From: Nemopilema nomurai
Taxonomy: Eukaryota > Cnidaria > Scyphozoa > Rhizostomeae > Rhizostomatidae
Assembly (NCBI GenBank): GCA_003864495.1
Contig: ML133411.1
Span: forward strand, 202,339-266,338
Direction of reading: 5' to 3'
Length of the DNA stretch: 64,000 bases
Positions 23,650-35,695 of this stretch are shown piece by piece. Below the pieces are notes generated by a model. That model did no database searches. It worked only from the letters and a program-made list of their open reading frames with translations, and was not told the origin of the DNA. A program made the translations under genes and the position numbers. The stretch's first letter is position 1. The number at the start of each line of letters is the position of its first letter.

Positions 23650-25859
23650 TTAGGTTTTTTTATGACAGTCACTACAAAACCAGTCCTTCTTTGGTTTCCG
23701 TGTAATATTTACACAAGGATAGTGGAATCTTTTTATATCACAGAAAATGTTTCCGCAGCTGATCATGTTTCCAAATTCTGGCCTCTTACACGTACAGTAC
23801 ATTCTTCTATCACTTCCCATACTGTCCATTTTCCTTGTCAAAATTTCAGGCAGAAAGAACTGACAAAAGTTTGAAAATAGCACTTGTTTTAAACTCTTTA
23901 CAAAAATGTCATCCTTTTTTACCATACTCTTCAGCCCCTCCTTTGTCTTGCTACAGAAAACATAAAGGTAACCATAACTGGTTTTAGCCAATTCCATCTG
24001 AAGCTGCATTTGGTAATAGTACCTATGACCAATTTTAATATTTAGTTTATCATCTAATGGAAAATCATTGTCTTCTTCCCAGCCATCAAAACAATCTTTG
24101 TATTTGTATGGACATTTTATTTCCAAAATTCCATTACCATGACAAGAACATGACACTAATCCATCAGGGGATGCACCTAAAAATGGAGCAGTAGCATCAA
24201 CAATCAATCCACATTGCTTAAGATGAAAGTCTGAATGCTTCACTGACTCCTCAGATACACAATTTTCCTTAGAAAGTGGCTCCATATCTCTCCCATACTT
24301 TGTGTATTTGGAATCAAATGTCCATCACTGCATTATTGATTTTATCAGGGATGGGTTGTTTTTCATCTTTGCAACTTGGTAACTGACAGAGGCTGTTATT
24401 CTTCCTGCTCTATGTACCATCCAGGCCTTATTCTGTGACTGCCTTTCAGTTGCTCTGCAAAGGTTATCGAAAGAGCTTTGGTAGTTACTTGAGCAGTAGG
24501 CACTATAAAGCTTTCTTCCATGTTCAGCAAGTTCGTCATGAGACATATTAATGGCAGTTGGATCAAAAAGACTTACAATTGGCTCAGGGATACAGTTAGA
24601 ATCGTTTTCTGTGTCTGTATCTGTTTCACTGTCATATTTTGCTGGTTCTGCTATCGAAGTTGAAACCACTTCAAAGGAACTTTCATACTCAGTGTCAGGT
24701 AGGCTTGTAAAAACAGCTGCCATAGGGTAAATCTGCTTAAGTTCTTTCAACTCCTCTTTCGTAATAGCATCATCTCCACTTGTTGGATCAAAACAGCTAT
24801 AATTTCGATTCAAAAAAACCATCTTAGAGGGCTTTGGGAACGATCTTTTCTTTGGCCGAGAAAAGTCGATAGCAGATGCTGGCACAGCTTTTATCTGTCC
24901 TCTTGAAGCTTTCCATGAACAAAGTTGACTGGTTGATGCTGTATTCTCATTAAGTTGGTAATGGACAGCAGCCTCTAACTTAAAATTAATGCAGCTAAAT
25001 GGCTGCATGAAGATCCCAGACCTGCCATGCATGTACAGTTTCCTGTCAAAATCCAGCCATTTGTCTTATGCAGGCACACCCATACCTTGTAAAGATTTGT
25101 TTTTTCCCTTGTCATTGACTTGGCAGCACCTGTCAAAAGATTAGAAATTATGTAAGAATTTTATATATACTCAGCTGAATGCAAAATAATTCATTGTAGT
25201 CAACTTGTAATTATTTCTAGGACATCCTGACCTTAACTTTCATTCTTTTCAAATAAAGTTTAATCTTGTCTTGTCGCTGGAATTGTTTGAGGGTAAACGT
25301 TTCAAGTTTTTATTAGAATTACTAACTTCAGTTAGAAATAAAATCATGTATCACAATAAAACGCTACCCGCGCTCCTCTAAAAAAGGAAGAAAATCTTTA
25401 AAAAGATGTATCAGAAGAAAGTTATAAAAATGAAACCCAAGTGACGCAAATACAGATTTAGATGCACGCACCTATGTCTAATGTTAAACGAGTTGACACT
25501 GAAACGAAATTCCTTGAGTTACATACCTCAGTTTTGATGTAGCAGAAGTCAGATTCTTCCGTAATGTTGTGGTATAAGCAGTCTTGTACATGTCTACACA
25601 GAAAATAATCATAGGCTTCAAGTGACTTATACGCCTTCATAGATTCCTTGGTGTAGATGCTTGGACTGTCTATCAAATATTCAGTAACATCTCTCCATGA
25701 CAGAGATGGTAAATACGACATGTCGTCAGTCCATCCTTCCTTCAACACGAACGGATCTGGAAGCCTCTCGCCAGTTTCGAGAGTCAACTTTGCAAAGTAT
25801 TCTGTCTGATCTTCTGAAGACAAGCTCTCCGAGTATGAAGAAACGTCCGAAGATGCCAT
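23650..25859 (-). pseudogene. YqaJ-type nuclease with SWIM and PHD-like zinc fingers (ISL2EU partner)
   Basis: Exon 1 (25859-about 25528; MASSDVSSYSES start) ends at a GTATGT donor. After an intron the frame resumes near 25122. A SWIM-like finger (CTCMAG...CSH near 25005-25040) is followed by a frameshift, an acidic region, and RAGRITASVS near 24380. An in-frame TGA at 24325 precedes the nuclease core: LGASPDGLV with the catalytic Asp, ILEIKCP with the Glu-x-Lys, and YYYQMQLQMEL. The C-terminus holds a PHD-like Cys-rich finger (YCTCKRPEFGN...CSDCHKKT). YqaJ proteins are lambda-exonuclease-like. The role in ISL2EU transposition is unproven. At least one nonsense change and two frame breaks make this copy dead. 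Confidence 0.8.
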
Positions 25860-26251
25860 TTTGCATTTAATCTAACAGCTATAACAACTTTATCCGCATT
25901 TATATTATTTCACATTTACTAGTTGCCTGTGCCTCCAGGTGTGTTTACATCGTGCTTCCACATTTTTTGCCGCAATGGATGCGCGCGCACATTGTTTACA
26001 TAAGCGTGCTACGTCACGTGGAAACGGGTCTATTGTAAAGTGCAACAGATCAGTGTTGCATTTTCGTTAAAAAATGTCAATCTCATGTTCTTCTTGAGAG
26101 TTGAACTTGAAAGTTGGACCCGTCTGTTCCTGAAATTCGATCAAGTTTGTTTTGTTGAAATGACTTGTCTATGTGCCATGTCCTATTTCATCTCTACTCT
26201 ACTCCTATTGAGCAACATCAGAATCAGTAAATAGAGAGTTTACGATTCACT
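25860..26251. other. gap between two transposons, no gene seen
   Basis: Contains a GC-rich patch (25970-26030, with TACGTCACGTGG) that could be the terminal region or promoter of the ISL2EU nuclease gene, then plain AT-rich sequence up to the target duplication at 26252. Confidence 0.35.
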
Positions 26252-26259
26252 ATGCAGAT

Positions 26260-26292
26260 CGAGGGGCAAATCACTCCTGAAAATGGCGTACG
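26260..26292 (+). repeat. left terminal inverted repeat of the 5.48-kb transposon
   Basis: 33-bp end, directly preceded by the target duplication ATGCAGAT (26252-26259). It pairs with 31709-31741; mismatches fall at positions 17, 20, 26 and 27 of the repeat. Confidence 0.85.
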
Positions 26293-26430
26293 AGATTAAT
26301 AATCACTAGTGATTAATTTGTGATTAATTCATTTTAGTGTGTGATTAATTTGATTTTTTAGTGATTAAAGTGATTAATTTGTGATTAATTTATGATTATT
26401 TTAGAATTAATCACAGATTCAAAAATGCTC

Positions 26431-29400
26431 TCAAACAAGCTTCTGTGAAAAAAACCCAGTTTGAGCAGACCAAGATGCATGAAGAAAACGAAAATATCCT
26501 CCATAAAGCAAACTAAACAAAAATTTTTTATAAATGAACGACAACCTATCCTGCCAGTTTGGCAGATATTCTTGTAATGTGCTACATGGAATCGAAAAAG
26601 AAAAATTTGCATCATCCATAATAACCGTTTCATCGATGGTAGCCATGTAACTGTCAGCAGCGAGGAAGCCACATGTAGATTCTAATTCAACCGATTTAAA
26701 AGAAATAAAATCCTTTATCTCGAGACGTTCTTCATCACTTTGAGAAACCGCGGAGAACCAGTTTGCAAAAACTCCAATGTTTTTTACGGAATCTTTAGAC
26801 AAGTCCACATAGTTATTTGAAAATTGTCTCTGTCTTTTGTTCCCTGTCAAATATGAAAATTGGACTACTCGCCCGATTAAGCATTTATTGCAATCCACTC
26901 TCTGAAAAAGGCAAAGATCACCTGAAGAAATTTTATTCTTGCTAGAAAAAACTGACTTTGCACTGTCATAGACATGGTTTGGCTGTGTAGCTCTGACCCT
27001 TAGTAAACGATCAGCTGACAATTGTGTGTTTTCTTGGACAAGATAGAGTGCTGTAGTCTTGCGAATATAAACGCCATTGAATAACACAAATTTTCTTTTT
27101 CCAAGGGAACTGGACATTGAATATCAAAATGAATATCACATGATTCAGCTAACTCTATTGCACTTGACTTTGCTGCAAAAATGGTCTCAGTTATATCTTC
27201 AATCCGTGGAGTAGACAATGTATCAGGGCTTTCTTCTTTAGTCTGCAAGAGCCGTTTTTGCACTCGCGGGAAAATTATTTGATCATCGCATTCAGCAGAA
27301 GATAAAAATTGTAGTTTGTGGATTCTGTTTAGAATTCCTTGCATTGTAAAATTTACAATTGTTGAGAAGGTTGGAGTCATTGCACGAAGGATTCTAAATA
27401 ACTGCTCACAACCTTGAGAGCCACAGCACCAGATTCTAAGTGCCTCTGGGGGAAATACCCCCGTAGCAACATTATAAACCAAGTTCAACAGCAGGTGAGC
27501 GTTTAATTCAGTGCACATATAAGCGTTGTTGCTGATAAAGAAGGTATCTTCTTGGCAATGATTTTTCTTTAGCCAACACCTTCAAATCCTCAAGAAGAAA
27601 ACTGACTTCCAAATTTTGCGTAAGCGACATAATGAATGAAGTGACTTGTCAAAAAAAGAATCTCGAATATCTCGCATTAATGAAAGATATATTCTTGTCC
27701 CCTTCACTTTGTGAGAACCATGTAATTTGGCAAGGCATTCATCAACACAAGGCTTCAGCAAAAGCTCTATGCTAGAATAGTTTTGCTTATCCCTGGAATC
27801 AATAGCCCGTTGATTCAAGCCATGATCTGCCTTGGGAAAGGATTGAGGAATTTCTGCTATGTGTCCTCTGCATGCTGTTTCGGAACCCAATGACAACAAG
27901 TTTGAGGGTGTTATTAAGCGAGTTCTTAGTTTTGCCAGTAAATGTACGGTGTCTTGTGCACACAAGGAACTCATAGAGAGTTCTGGCATAGCATAGAACG
28001 ACCATCCTTCTGGAATATTTGAACTTCTACAGGAAATTGTGAACAGTCCTGTTTTCTCTACCATCGCCTTCAGAAAAGGGCCAGCACCATCACTTCCAAA
28101 TGACAACACTTTAACGTCTCGCAATAACAAACCATCTTCAATGTGCATCCATCTTTGAGAAATTTCTTTATGGCTATACTTTGAATCAGTACCCAAAACA
28201 AAGAGCACAAATGATGGTACTGCAGGACTTATTGATTTCACCACAACACAATGTGCATAAGAAGACATTGTTTTTGTATTTACAGCCTCTCTAATTTCTT
28301 CTTCATCAATCGGTAAGCAGAATCCTACAAACCTATCGTTTGACTGATCATATTCCACTCTTTTCAAAATTCTAGTATCATCCAGATGCACATGAACGTA
28401 ACGTGGTGCATCCCATTTTTTCAAATGCTCTTGCAATTCATCAAAACGAAAATAACCTTCTTTGATTTTTGAATCCTTCTTGATGTTTTTCTGCAATGTT
28501 GAAATTGAGGGCAAACCACTTCCTAGATTAACTTGAAGCAAGTCATATGATGCCTTTCCCATCAAACAAAACAGAGATGATGCAAATTTCATGATGGTAC
28601 TGTCATGCCGATACCCAGCTTTTGATATTTTCTTGGAATTTTGTTCAGCATTTTTCATCATTTTTGCAAGGATCGGCTGAACTGTCCTTTCCTTATCAAC
28701 TCCACATATGTCATTTATCGATTCTCGAAATGTGGCAGATTTATCAATTTCCTGTGCCAAGGCAACAATGTCAAAGTATTCTGTTATCTTTCCCTGTCCT
28801 GGACTTTTGCCGAGTACTTCAATAGCCCGCTGTCTTCTGTAACCTCTGGTTGACCAGCGGGCATTAACGAGTTTTTTGAAAGCTAAAAAATCACAGAAAA
28901 AAATTTGAAGTTATTTTTATTGCAGCTAAATTTTAAACACACCTTTTAAGGGAATCGATGAAAAGGAATTTCAAATGTTCAATACTTTGATCTTGTATTA
29001 GATACGTTGCAGCAAATTTTCAATACACTTTGGTAGAGCCACAAACTAAAATTACTGTAGCATTTTTGTTGGGTGCTATAAACTACAACATGCACACATA
29101 AATGATTCTTATACATTATTTGATAATGATATACTTATATCTATAGCATTGTAAACATTTGTATAATGTATAGTATTTGTAAATATATTCTATTTTGCAA
29201 ACTCTTTAAAACTTCTATTTCTGAGAAAACATATAAGATAATCAAAACATTTTTAGGTTAAATTAATTTCTCACCTGATGACAGGGTGTTTGCAAATCAG
29301 AATTATTGTTATCGTCGTCGGAAATTTCATGCTGTTGTCCAGAAATGACAAATGAATCTTCAGTTGAAGCATCAAAGTTGATCCGTGCCTGTTGTTTATC

Positions 29401-30957
29401 TGCACTTAATGGCGAACAAAATTTTTTCACGTGTCTTTGTGCATTGGACAGAAGGACACCACCATTTTGACCAGTGGACAGCACAATGTCTCTTTTGCAT
29501 TCACCACAGCTGAACACTGTCATTCCCTTTTCTTCCTGGAATTAAAAGATCAGGAAAAATTACTGCTGGTATCCAAAACTTCTGTTGCGTCTTCTGTCGC
29601 TCACGAACTTCTGGTAAGGAACAGTTATTTGTTTAGATTTTCAAAGTTAAAAATAGCTATGAGCCAAGTCGGAGTTTCTGGATTTCTGCAGCGGTAAACA
29701 AAGCCAATTTTCGACATTTCTATTGTTTTCAAATGCTCGTGACACTTCTGTGAAGAGATTTGCTTCCATTCTAATAATGTTTAGCTTTTATCAAAGTTCG
29801 ATTGCCCAGTACTCGTTAGTGAGTCTCTTTTGAAAAACGAGTGTAAACATGTTAGATGCTCTCATTAACAATAAGAATAAGACAATACTGCACTTACCTT
29901 GAATGAGAAACTGGTATTTAAGCAAGTAGATTTAGGCTGCTTCTTGAGCCATTTTGTCATTTTTTCTTTGAGATCCCCTGGAATCAACTTGGCCTTTTTC
30001 TGAAAATGGGATGACACATCTTGACTTGCCATTCTTTTCGAAACTTTTGCCTGTTTTTCTCTGCTGCCGCTATCATGTAGTGCTTTGTTTTTGATAAGAC
30101 TCGCATCCTGCATTTTCTTCACATTTGCAATGAACACATCAAGAGCCGGCTGAAAACAATGAGTGCCATAAACAAACAATGAACAAATTTGCATCATATT
30201 GATGTGCGCAAGGACTCTACTGCACGTACACAAATGGCAATGCCTTGTATCTTATACTAACCTTAAGTCCAGGCAACAAAGTGAGCTTTTGTGGATCTTT
30301 ATAAAATATGCCAAATACATCCTTCTTGTCTTCTACAATACTGCTTATTGATTTCATGAATTCGAAAACTTTTTCCAATTCACCATCTTCAGCAAGCTTG
30401 GACACAGCCTCTGGAGTTTCATATCCACAATATTTCAACATATTTTTATGTAGCTTGCTTTTGGAGGTTATGTGTTCCAAATATCTTTTGATATTGTCAC
30501 TATTGGTATGACACAAGTTTGGTTCTGTGAGAGAAATAAATGATAAATTGAAGGAAATATGCAAAGGCGCAAATCTATGTCTTCTTAATGAACTTGCTAC
30601 TGTGCCCTTTATTTTGCGCTTTGATTTAGATCACTCAATATTTCCATAATTTGCCAACCACTGAATCCACCCTACAACACAGTAAGAATTAAAGACCATT
30701 ACCTTGAACATCCTTAGCTCTTTCTTCAATTCCAGACAAGACTTGCAATCTGGTACGTCTAGCTCATCTTCACCTAAATATCGAAGATACTGTTACGTTA
30801 AGTTTAAAAAAGGCAAAGTTATTATAAGTCAAAAAATTGGTCACATTTTACTTTTAAAATAAACAAAAATCAATCATTACTTACTTTCTCTTGCTTCCCT
30901 ATCGCTATCGATGTCTTCTTGACCAAGTTGCAAATGGATCAGACTTGATGATGTCAT
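26431..30957 (-). pseudogene. spliced transposase-like gene inside the 5.48-kb element
   Basis: Minus-strand exons with good GT-AG sites: 30957-30887 (ATG), about 30774-30703, about 30524-30262, about 30150-29899, about 29538-29274, then a long exon from about 28883. Early exons carry a Cys-x2-Cys (PDCKSC) and a C2HC-type finger (FSCGECKRD ... HVKKFC). The long exon has an RNase H-like pattern: a first acidic site at HVHLDDTRILK, then YDQSNDRFVGF, and a second at VLSFGSDGAGPFLK. Later come ELNAHLLLN and SQGCEQLFRILRAMTPTFST. An in-frame TGA (27582-27584) and a frameshift near 27110 are the only lesions noticed; the frame ends at 26431. The layout recalls P/THAP9- or KDZ-type DDE enzymes, but I cannot assign a family. 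Confidence 0.65.
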
Positions 30958-31365
30958 TGTTGGCAATCACAGCAGCAATCAACGAGAAAGGTGTAGCAGT
31001 GGTTGGCGGTAAGAATTCAGAGTTGCCACTCGGTGAAAGTGGGATATACTTTCAGCGCATGCGTTTTATGCCTACCTTCCCCTACTGACTTTTCCTCAAT
31101 CATCCCTATAAATCGAGTGGTGTAACGCAGTTTAGACCAACCTAGTTCAAAAACTAAGGGCTCCTGACCAAAATGGGACCTGAACGGGCCTTTTAATCAC
31201 GTTGTGCTAAAAGTCTTTAAAAGGCCTTTTTGAAATCCTTCATTCTTTGTTCGTTTATTCCAAAAAAAAATTTAAAAAAGAATGAAATTTTTAAAAATGG
31301 CTTTGAAAAAAGCAAACATATTAGATTGTAACTATTTTTTGTCTGGCAAACTTCAAAGTATTTTT

Positions 31366-31620
31366 TGTGATTAAAGTGATTTTTCTGTGATCAATTTGAT
31401 TTTTTCTGTGATTAATGTGATTTTTTCTGTGATTAATGTGATTTTATTGTGATTAATTTGATTGTTTTGTGATTAATGTGATTTATCTGTGATCAATTTG
31501 ATTTTTTCTGTGATTAATGTGATTTTTTCTGTGATTAATGTGATTTTATTGTGATTAATTTGATTGTTTTGTGATTAATGTGATTTTTTGCGATTCATGT
31601 GATTTTTTTGTGATTAATGT
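31366..31620. repeat. subterminal tandem array with 102-bp higher-order period
   Basis: Units of about 17-26 bp built on TGTGATTAATGTGATTTTTT repeat about a dozen times. A block beginning CTGTGATCAATTTGATTTTT at 31385 recurs at 31487, so the array has a 102-bp higher-order repeat. Shorter related units occur at the left end (26300-26410). Such subterminal repeats commonly act as transposase-binding sites; here that is inference. Confidence 0.8.
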
Positions 31621-31708
31621 GCTTAATTTGTGATTAATTCATTTTAGTGTGTGATTAATATGATTTTTTGAGATTGATTTGTGATTTAAATGTGATTAAC
31701 TCCGAGAG

Positions 31709-31741
31709 CGTACGTGATTTTAAGCAGTGATTTGCCCCTCG
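31709..31741 (-). repeat. right terminal inverted repeat of the 5.48-kb transposon
   Basis: Reverse complement of the left end over 33 bp (29 matches), followed at 31742-31749 by the second ATGCAGAT. Confidence 0.85.
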
Positions 31742-31872
31742 ATGCAGATCACTACGGCTCCTCAAAGAGGTCTGGGCACTAGTTTTGACTCCCTGTAATC
31801 GCAAAACATGTTACGAATCACAACGCAGATTGTAGTAGGCAGCTTGGGCGCCAAATCAAATTCGTGCTTAAA

Positions 31873-32947
31873 ATGGCGGAGGAACTTATAATATTATATG
31901 CTGGAGGACTCTTGGATGATGGAGAACTTCTGATCTTCGACAATGCCAATAGAAGAAATAATTTTTACGTATGCTACCGTATCAAAATTGCGACCGTTTT
32001 GTTTTGGAGGACACAAAGAAAGTGAATGTTTGGTCGAGTCTCGTTTTAAGAAGAAGGACATTTATAATCTTGACGTTGCACCTCGTCTCCCTGCGGAATT
32101 TAGATGTGCGAATAGCCATTGATTCCATTGTTGATTTCGTTGAGGCATATGCCTAAAATGTATGGCATATCCTTGTCGATATGCAGACTTAGTACCAAGG
32201 TTTGGTAGGCCGGGTCCACAGCTCTCCATGATAACAAATAATGTTATTGACTTAATGGTTGACACACACGGACAGCTCTTGAGAAGTCTAAACCAGCCTT
32301 TTCTTTCAAGAGAAAATTTAAAAAGATATGCAGATGCAATTTACCAGAAAGGCACTGCTCTTGAAAACTGCTGGGGTTTCATCGATGCAACTGTGCAACC
32401 TATATGTAGGCCAAAGCAAAACCAAACAGTACTTTACAATGGGCATAAGAGAGCACATGCTATCAAGTTTCAGTCAGTTGTTGCACCCAATGGTATAATT
32501 GCTAATCTGTTTGGACCAGTTGAAGGAAGGTGACACGACAGTGGGATGCTGGCAATGTCCGGTCTCTTAGAGGAGCTGGAGACATATTCCTTTTCACCAA
32601 CAGGTCAGCCACTGTGCATCTACGGTGATCCATCCTACCCTCACAGAGTCCACCTCCAGTGCCCGTTTGCAAGGAGAGCTGTGCTATCCCCTGAAGAGCA
32701 AGCCTTCAATCAATCTATGAGCCAGGCTCGAGTCTCAGTTGAATGGGTCTTTCGAGACATCGTAAACTATTTTAATTTTTCCGATTTTAAGAAATACCTC
32801 AAGATTGGACTCAGTTTTGTTGGAAAGTTTTGTGTGCCCTTCTTCGGAATGCAATGGCGTGCCTGTATGAAAACAGCACATCCAAATTTTTTGATGTTCA
32901 ACATCCAGCCCTTGATCAAATTTTGGCAGGGAGTAATCCCTCCATAA
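31873..32947 (+). pseudogene. HARBI1-like (PIF/Harbinger) DDE transposase
   Basis: The start is likely ATG 31873 (MAEELIILYAGG), with frameshifts near 31960 and 32155. The core is clear: AYPCRYADLVPRFGRP, WGFIDATVQPI with the first catalytic Asp, YNGHKRAHAIKFQSV, IYGDPSYP with the second Asp and ARVSVEWVF with the Glu. Between them, ...GPVEGR is followed by TGA (32531-32533) where the family has a second Arg; a CGA-to-TGA CpG transition explains it. Three lesions make the gene inactive. The Myb-like partner lies downstream on the opposite strand, giving the standard two-gene Harbinger layout. Confidence 0.85.
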
Positions 32948-33233
32948 AGGTTTACCAATAAGCCACAAACAGCTTTTTTAAAAGGTACCATATTCGCCAA
33001 CTCTTTCTGAAGTAACACACACGACAAAAATCAATTAAGGATTTAAGTAGAAAATTAATTTCTCAAATACACAGCCAGCACTACAGCAAAATAGAAATTG
33101 GTCATTTTCTAAAAAATAATCATTGCCATTTCTCAAGGGCAGTTATTATATTTTTTTGTTCTTGCAATTGTTTGATTACTCCTGCTGTTGCTCAATTATT
33201 TTTTTAATGGAATCCAACAATTCCCCACCACAT

Positions 33234-33900
33234 TTATCCCTGTTCTGCTGCTTTTTTTTCAAGGATAGCCAACTCTTTTTTCACCTCAAACTCATCCTTT
33301 TTTAAAAGAAACATATAATTGTGCATCCTCTCTTCAGCCTTTAATTGTCTCTCTCTGATTTCCATATGCACCTTTTGGATTTCTTCTCTGGTTTCTTTTT
33401 CCTGTAAAAACTCAACGATGCCAACGCCTGATCTCTTCTTTTTCTTTGCACTTTCTAAGCCCTCTCTGCTCTTTGTCTGGCATAGACTCTCCATTGTTCT
33501 CTTTCTGACACTCTCTGCATTTTCTTTTTCAGACTGCTTATTCTGGTTTCTTTTGGATTCCATCAGCTCCTTTTCTGCATTTTCAAATTCCTAAATTATA
33601 ATTCCAATAACTTCATCAAGCTCACTTACTCCAGGACTAATCCCACTTGCTCTTTCTTCCTCCCTCAAACGTTTTTACAGGTTTTTTCTAATTTAGCATA
33701 TCTCTCCTTTACATCCCTCTGATTCTACACTGAAACTCATTTGTTGCACTAAATTGAATGGCTCAGCAAACTTATCCCATGCTTGCCCCCTTTCTCCAGA
33801 GCCAAACTTGAAACCAAATGGCTTCGCTACTAGAATATCTTTGCCAACAAAACATCATGCTCTTGGCTTGGCTACTAGTCCATACCATTTTAGGCCTATA
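33234..33900 (-). pseudogene. Harbinger Myb/SANT-like partner protein, decayed
   Basis: Minus-strand fragments read, in order, PFGFKFGSGERGQAWDKFAE (Myb-like N-terminus, near 33800), then in shifted frames FQCRIRGM and ERYAKLEKTC, then EEERASGISPGVSELDEVIG, a TAG stop (about 33594), and a coiled-coil tail (ESKRNQNKQSEKENAESVR ... RERQLKAEERMH) ending at 33234. This order and the ASGISP motif match the DNA-binding accessory protein that accompanies HARBI1-like transposases. That protein is thought to bring the transposase to the nucleus and to the element ends. Several frame breaks show it is non-functional. Confidence 0.7.
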
Positions 33901-34038
33901 GAAAGATATACTTAAAATCTATAAGCTGGAGATAACAAACGTAGAGACAACAATATAAAATTATGTTATCTTCATGATTTAGAATATAGTATTTTCAGAA
34001 AAGAATACATTCTAGTTCTAAAAACACATCTTATTAAG

Positions 34039-35690
34039 AGATAGGTTAAGAGAAGAATATAGGCAGAAGGAAAAGGAAGTAAACGCCCAAATAAAGAGAG
34101 ACAAGCAAGCTTACTTTGATGGCTTGGCGACAGAGGCAGAAAGTGTTGCTATACACAACGACAAAAGAACGTTATTCTCGATCTCCAAAGCCATATCTCA
34201 AAACACCCTAAGTATAAGTTCCTCACATGTCAAGGACCCTAAGGTGGAGAAATTCTGACAACAACTGCGGAACAGTTGAATGGTTTGGCAGAGCACTTCC
34301 AAGTTCTAAAACGAGGAGAACCATCTAACCCGCCTCAGCTAGGGAGAGTATAGTCAGAGCTAAATATCACTACAGAAGATTTTTCTGTAGACGAAATCCT
34401 GAAGGCAATCAACAGTTTAAAGAACAACAAGGCGACCGGAATTGATGATGTGACGGCAGAGTTGCTCACGCATGAACCTCGACGTTGTGCCTCGACCTTG
34501 AAAAAACTCTTTCACAAGATTTGGATCAGTGAAAGAGTTCCTAAAGACTGGTTGAAGGGTCTCATAATTAAACTTCGAAAGAAGGGCGATCAAGGCAATT
34601 GCAACAATTGGCGAGGCATTCCCCACCTTTCTGTCACCTCCAAAGTATTTGCTTGGTGTGTTTTAAACAGAATGCTCCTGTTCTGACCAGATCTTCATCC
34701 TGAGGGAAATCCTCTAGGATGGCATAGAATTTAACTCATCTTTGTTCATTATACTCATAGACTTTGAAAAGGCTTTTGACAGTGTACATTGAGAAAGTCT
34801 CTGGAACATCCTCCGACAGTATGGCCTACCGGAGAAAATCATTAAAATGATAAGGCTTCAGTATGCAGTCTCAACCACGAGGACGAAGAATGGCCATGGT
34901 TTGAGGTCTGCTCAGGTGTGAAACAAGGTTGTCTACTGTCCCCACTTCTGTTTATTATAATCATAGACTGGATAATGACTCAGACTACAAGTAGGAAGAT
35001 GGGTATACCATCGAAGAATCATTCAATTCTTGAAGACCTTGACTACTCTGGTGACCTAGCGCTATTAACAGAGACACTTAATAAAGTGCAAGAATCCACG
35101 AAAAAATTGAGCCGTAATTCCAAGAGGGTAGGACTGAAGATCAATGCTGGAAAGACCAGATCTATGAGAGTATATGAAGATAAGCAAGATGCAGTTCTTG
35201 TTGAAGGTGAAGCCATGAATGAAGTAGACCAGTTTACGTACTTAGGTAGCGTATCCCACAAAAAAGGCGGTGCTGAGAAGGATAAAGCAAATAAGATCGG
35301 AAAAGCAAAGGGAGCCTTCTTTAATCTTTCGAAAGTTTGGAACAACAGAAATATCACAATGGAAACAAAGTTGGAGCTATTTAATTCAATCGAGATGTCA
35401 ACCTTGCTATATGAGGCAGAATGCTGGGGGATGCCAAAAAGTCTGTTAAAAAGAGTGTAAGTATTTCAAATTAGATGTCTACGTAGGGCTGCGAGAATTT
35501 TCTGGTCTTGGTCACAAACAATAAGGTTCTGAGTCGCACTGAACAGAAGATCACGTGCCGCTGCCTGTTGATTCCATTGGCTAGCATTACAATGGACGTC
35601 AACGCGACGGCCTCTCCACCAACCAAAATGCAAGCTATCATCCCACGTGATGGTGCAGGGGGAAGACAGCAGCGTGCCTGAAACCTGGCA
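34039..35690 (+). pseudogene. LINE (non-LTR) reverse transcriptase fragment, dead active site
   Basis: Begins in a lysine-rich linker (REEYRQKEKEVNAQIKRDKQ) and continues through INSLKNNKATGIDDVTAEL, VPKDWLKGLIIKLRKKGDQG, and the first catalytic block IDFEKAFDSVH at about 34752. VKQGCLLSPLLF follows at 34917. The second catalytic block reads LDYSGDLALL at about 35038, where active enzymes have an ADD core, so one metal-binding Asp is lost. The C-terminus (FTYLGSVSHKKGG, LLYEAECWG) is present. Several stops and frame breaks occur, and a segment after NRMLLF is missing. No endonuclease domain is visible, consistent with 5' truncation. I cannot assign the clade. Confidence 0.8.
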
Positions 35691-35695
35691 CATTC

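Larger units (their letters stand above)
21960..25860. mobile_element. decayed ISL2EU-type DNA transposon
   Basis: A plus-strand IS5/Harbinger-like DDE transposase (to 23072) faces a minus-strand YqaJ-type nuclease gene (25859-23650). This two-gene convergent arrangement is the known signature of ISL2EU (IS4EU) elements. Both genes carry several inactivating changes. I could not identify matching terminal inverted repeats, so the outer limits are set by coding content only. Confidence 0.75.
26260..31741. mobile_element. complete 5.48-kb DNA transposon, 8-bp target duplication, superfamily unclear
   Basis: The ends are inverted repeats of 33 bp with 29 matches, both starting CGAGGGGCAAATCACT and ending CGTACG (26260-26292 and 31709-31741). 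The perfect 8-bp duplication ATGCAGAT flanks the element at 26252-26259 and 31742-31749. Just inside the termini a 49-bp block (26311-26359 and 31621-31669, about 47 matches) is present in direct, not inverted, orientation. An array of TGTGATTAATTTGATTTTTT-like units fills 31366-31620. A spliced minus-strand transposase-like gene occupies the interior. An 8-bp duplication suits hAT, P or KDZ/Zisupton-type transposases; the terminal sequence does not let me choose. Confidence 0.85.

Noticed and set aside
21830..26040. Terminal inverted repeats for the ISL2EU element
   Set aside because: I compared the flanks of both genes and found no convincing inverted match, so no exact element boundary is claimed.
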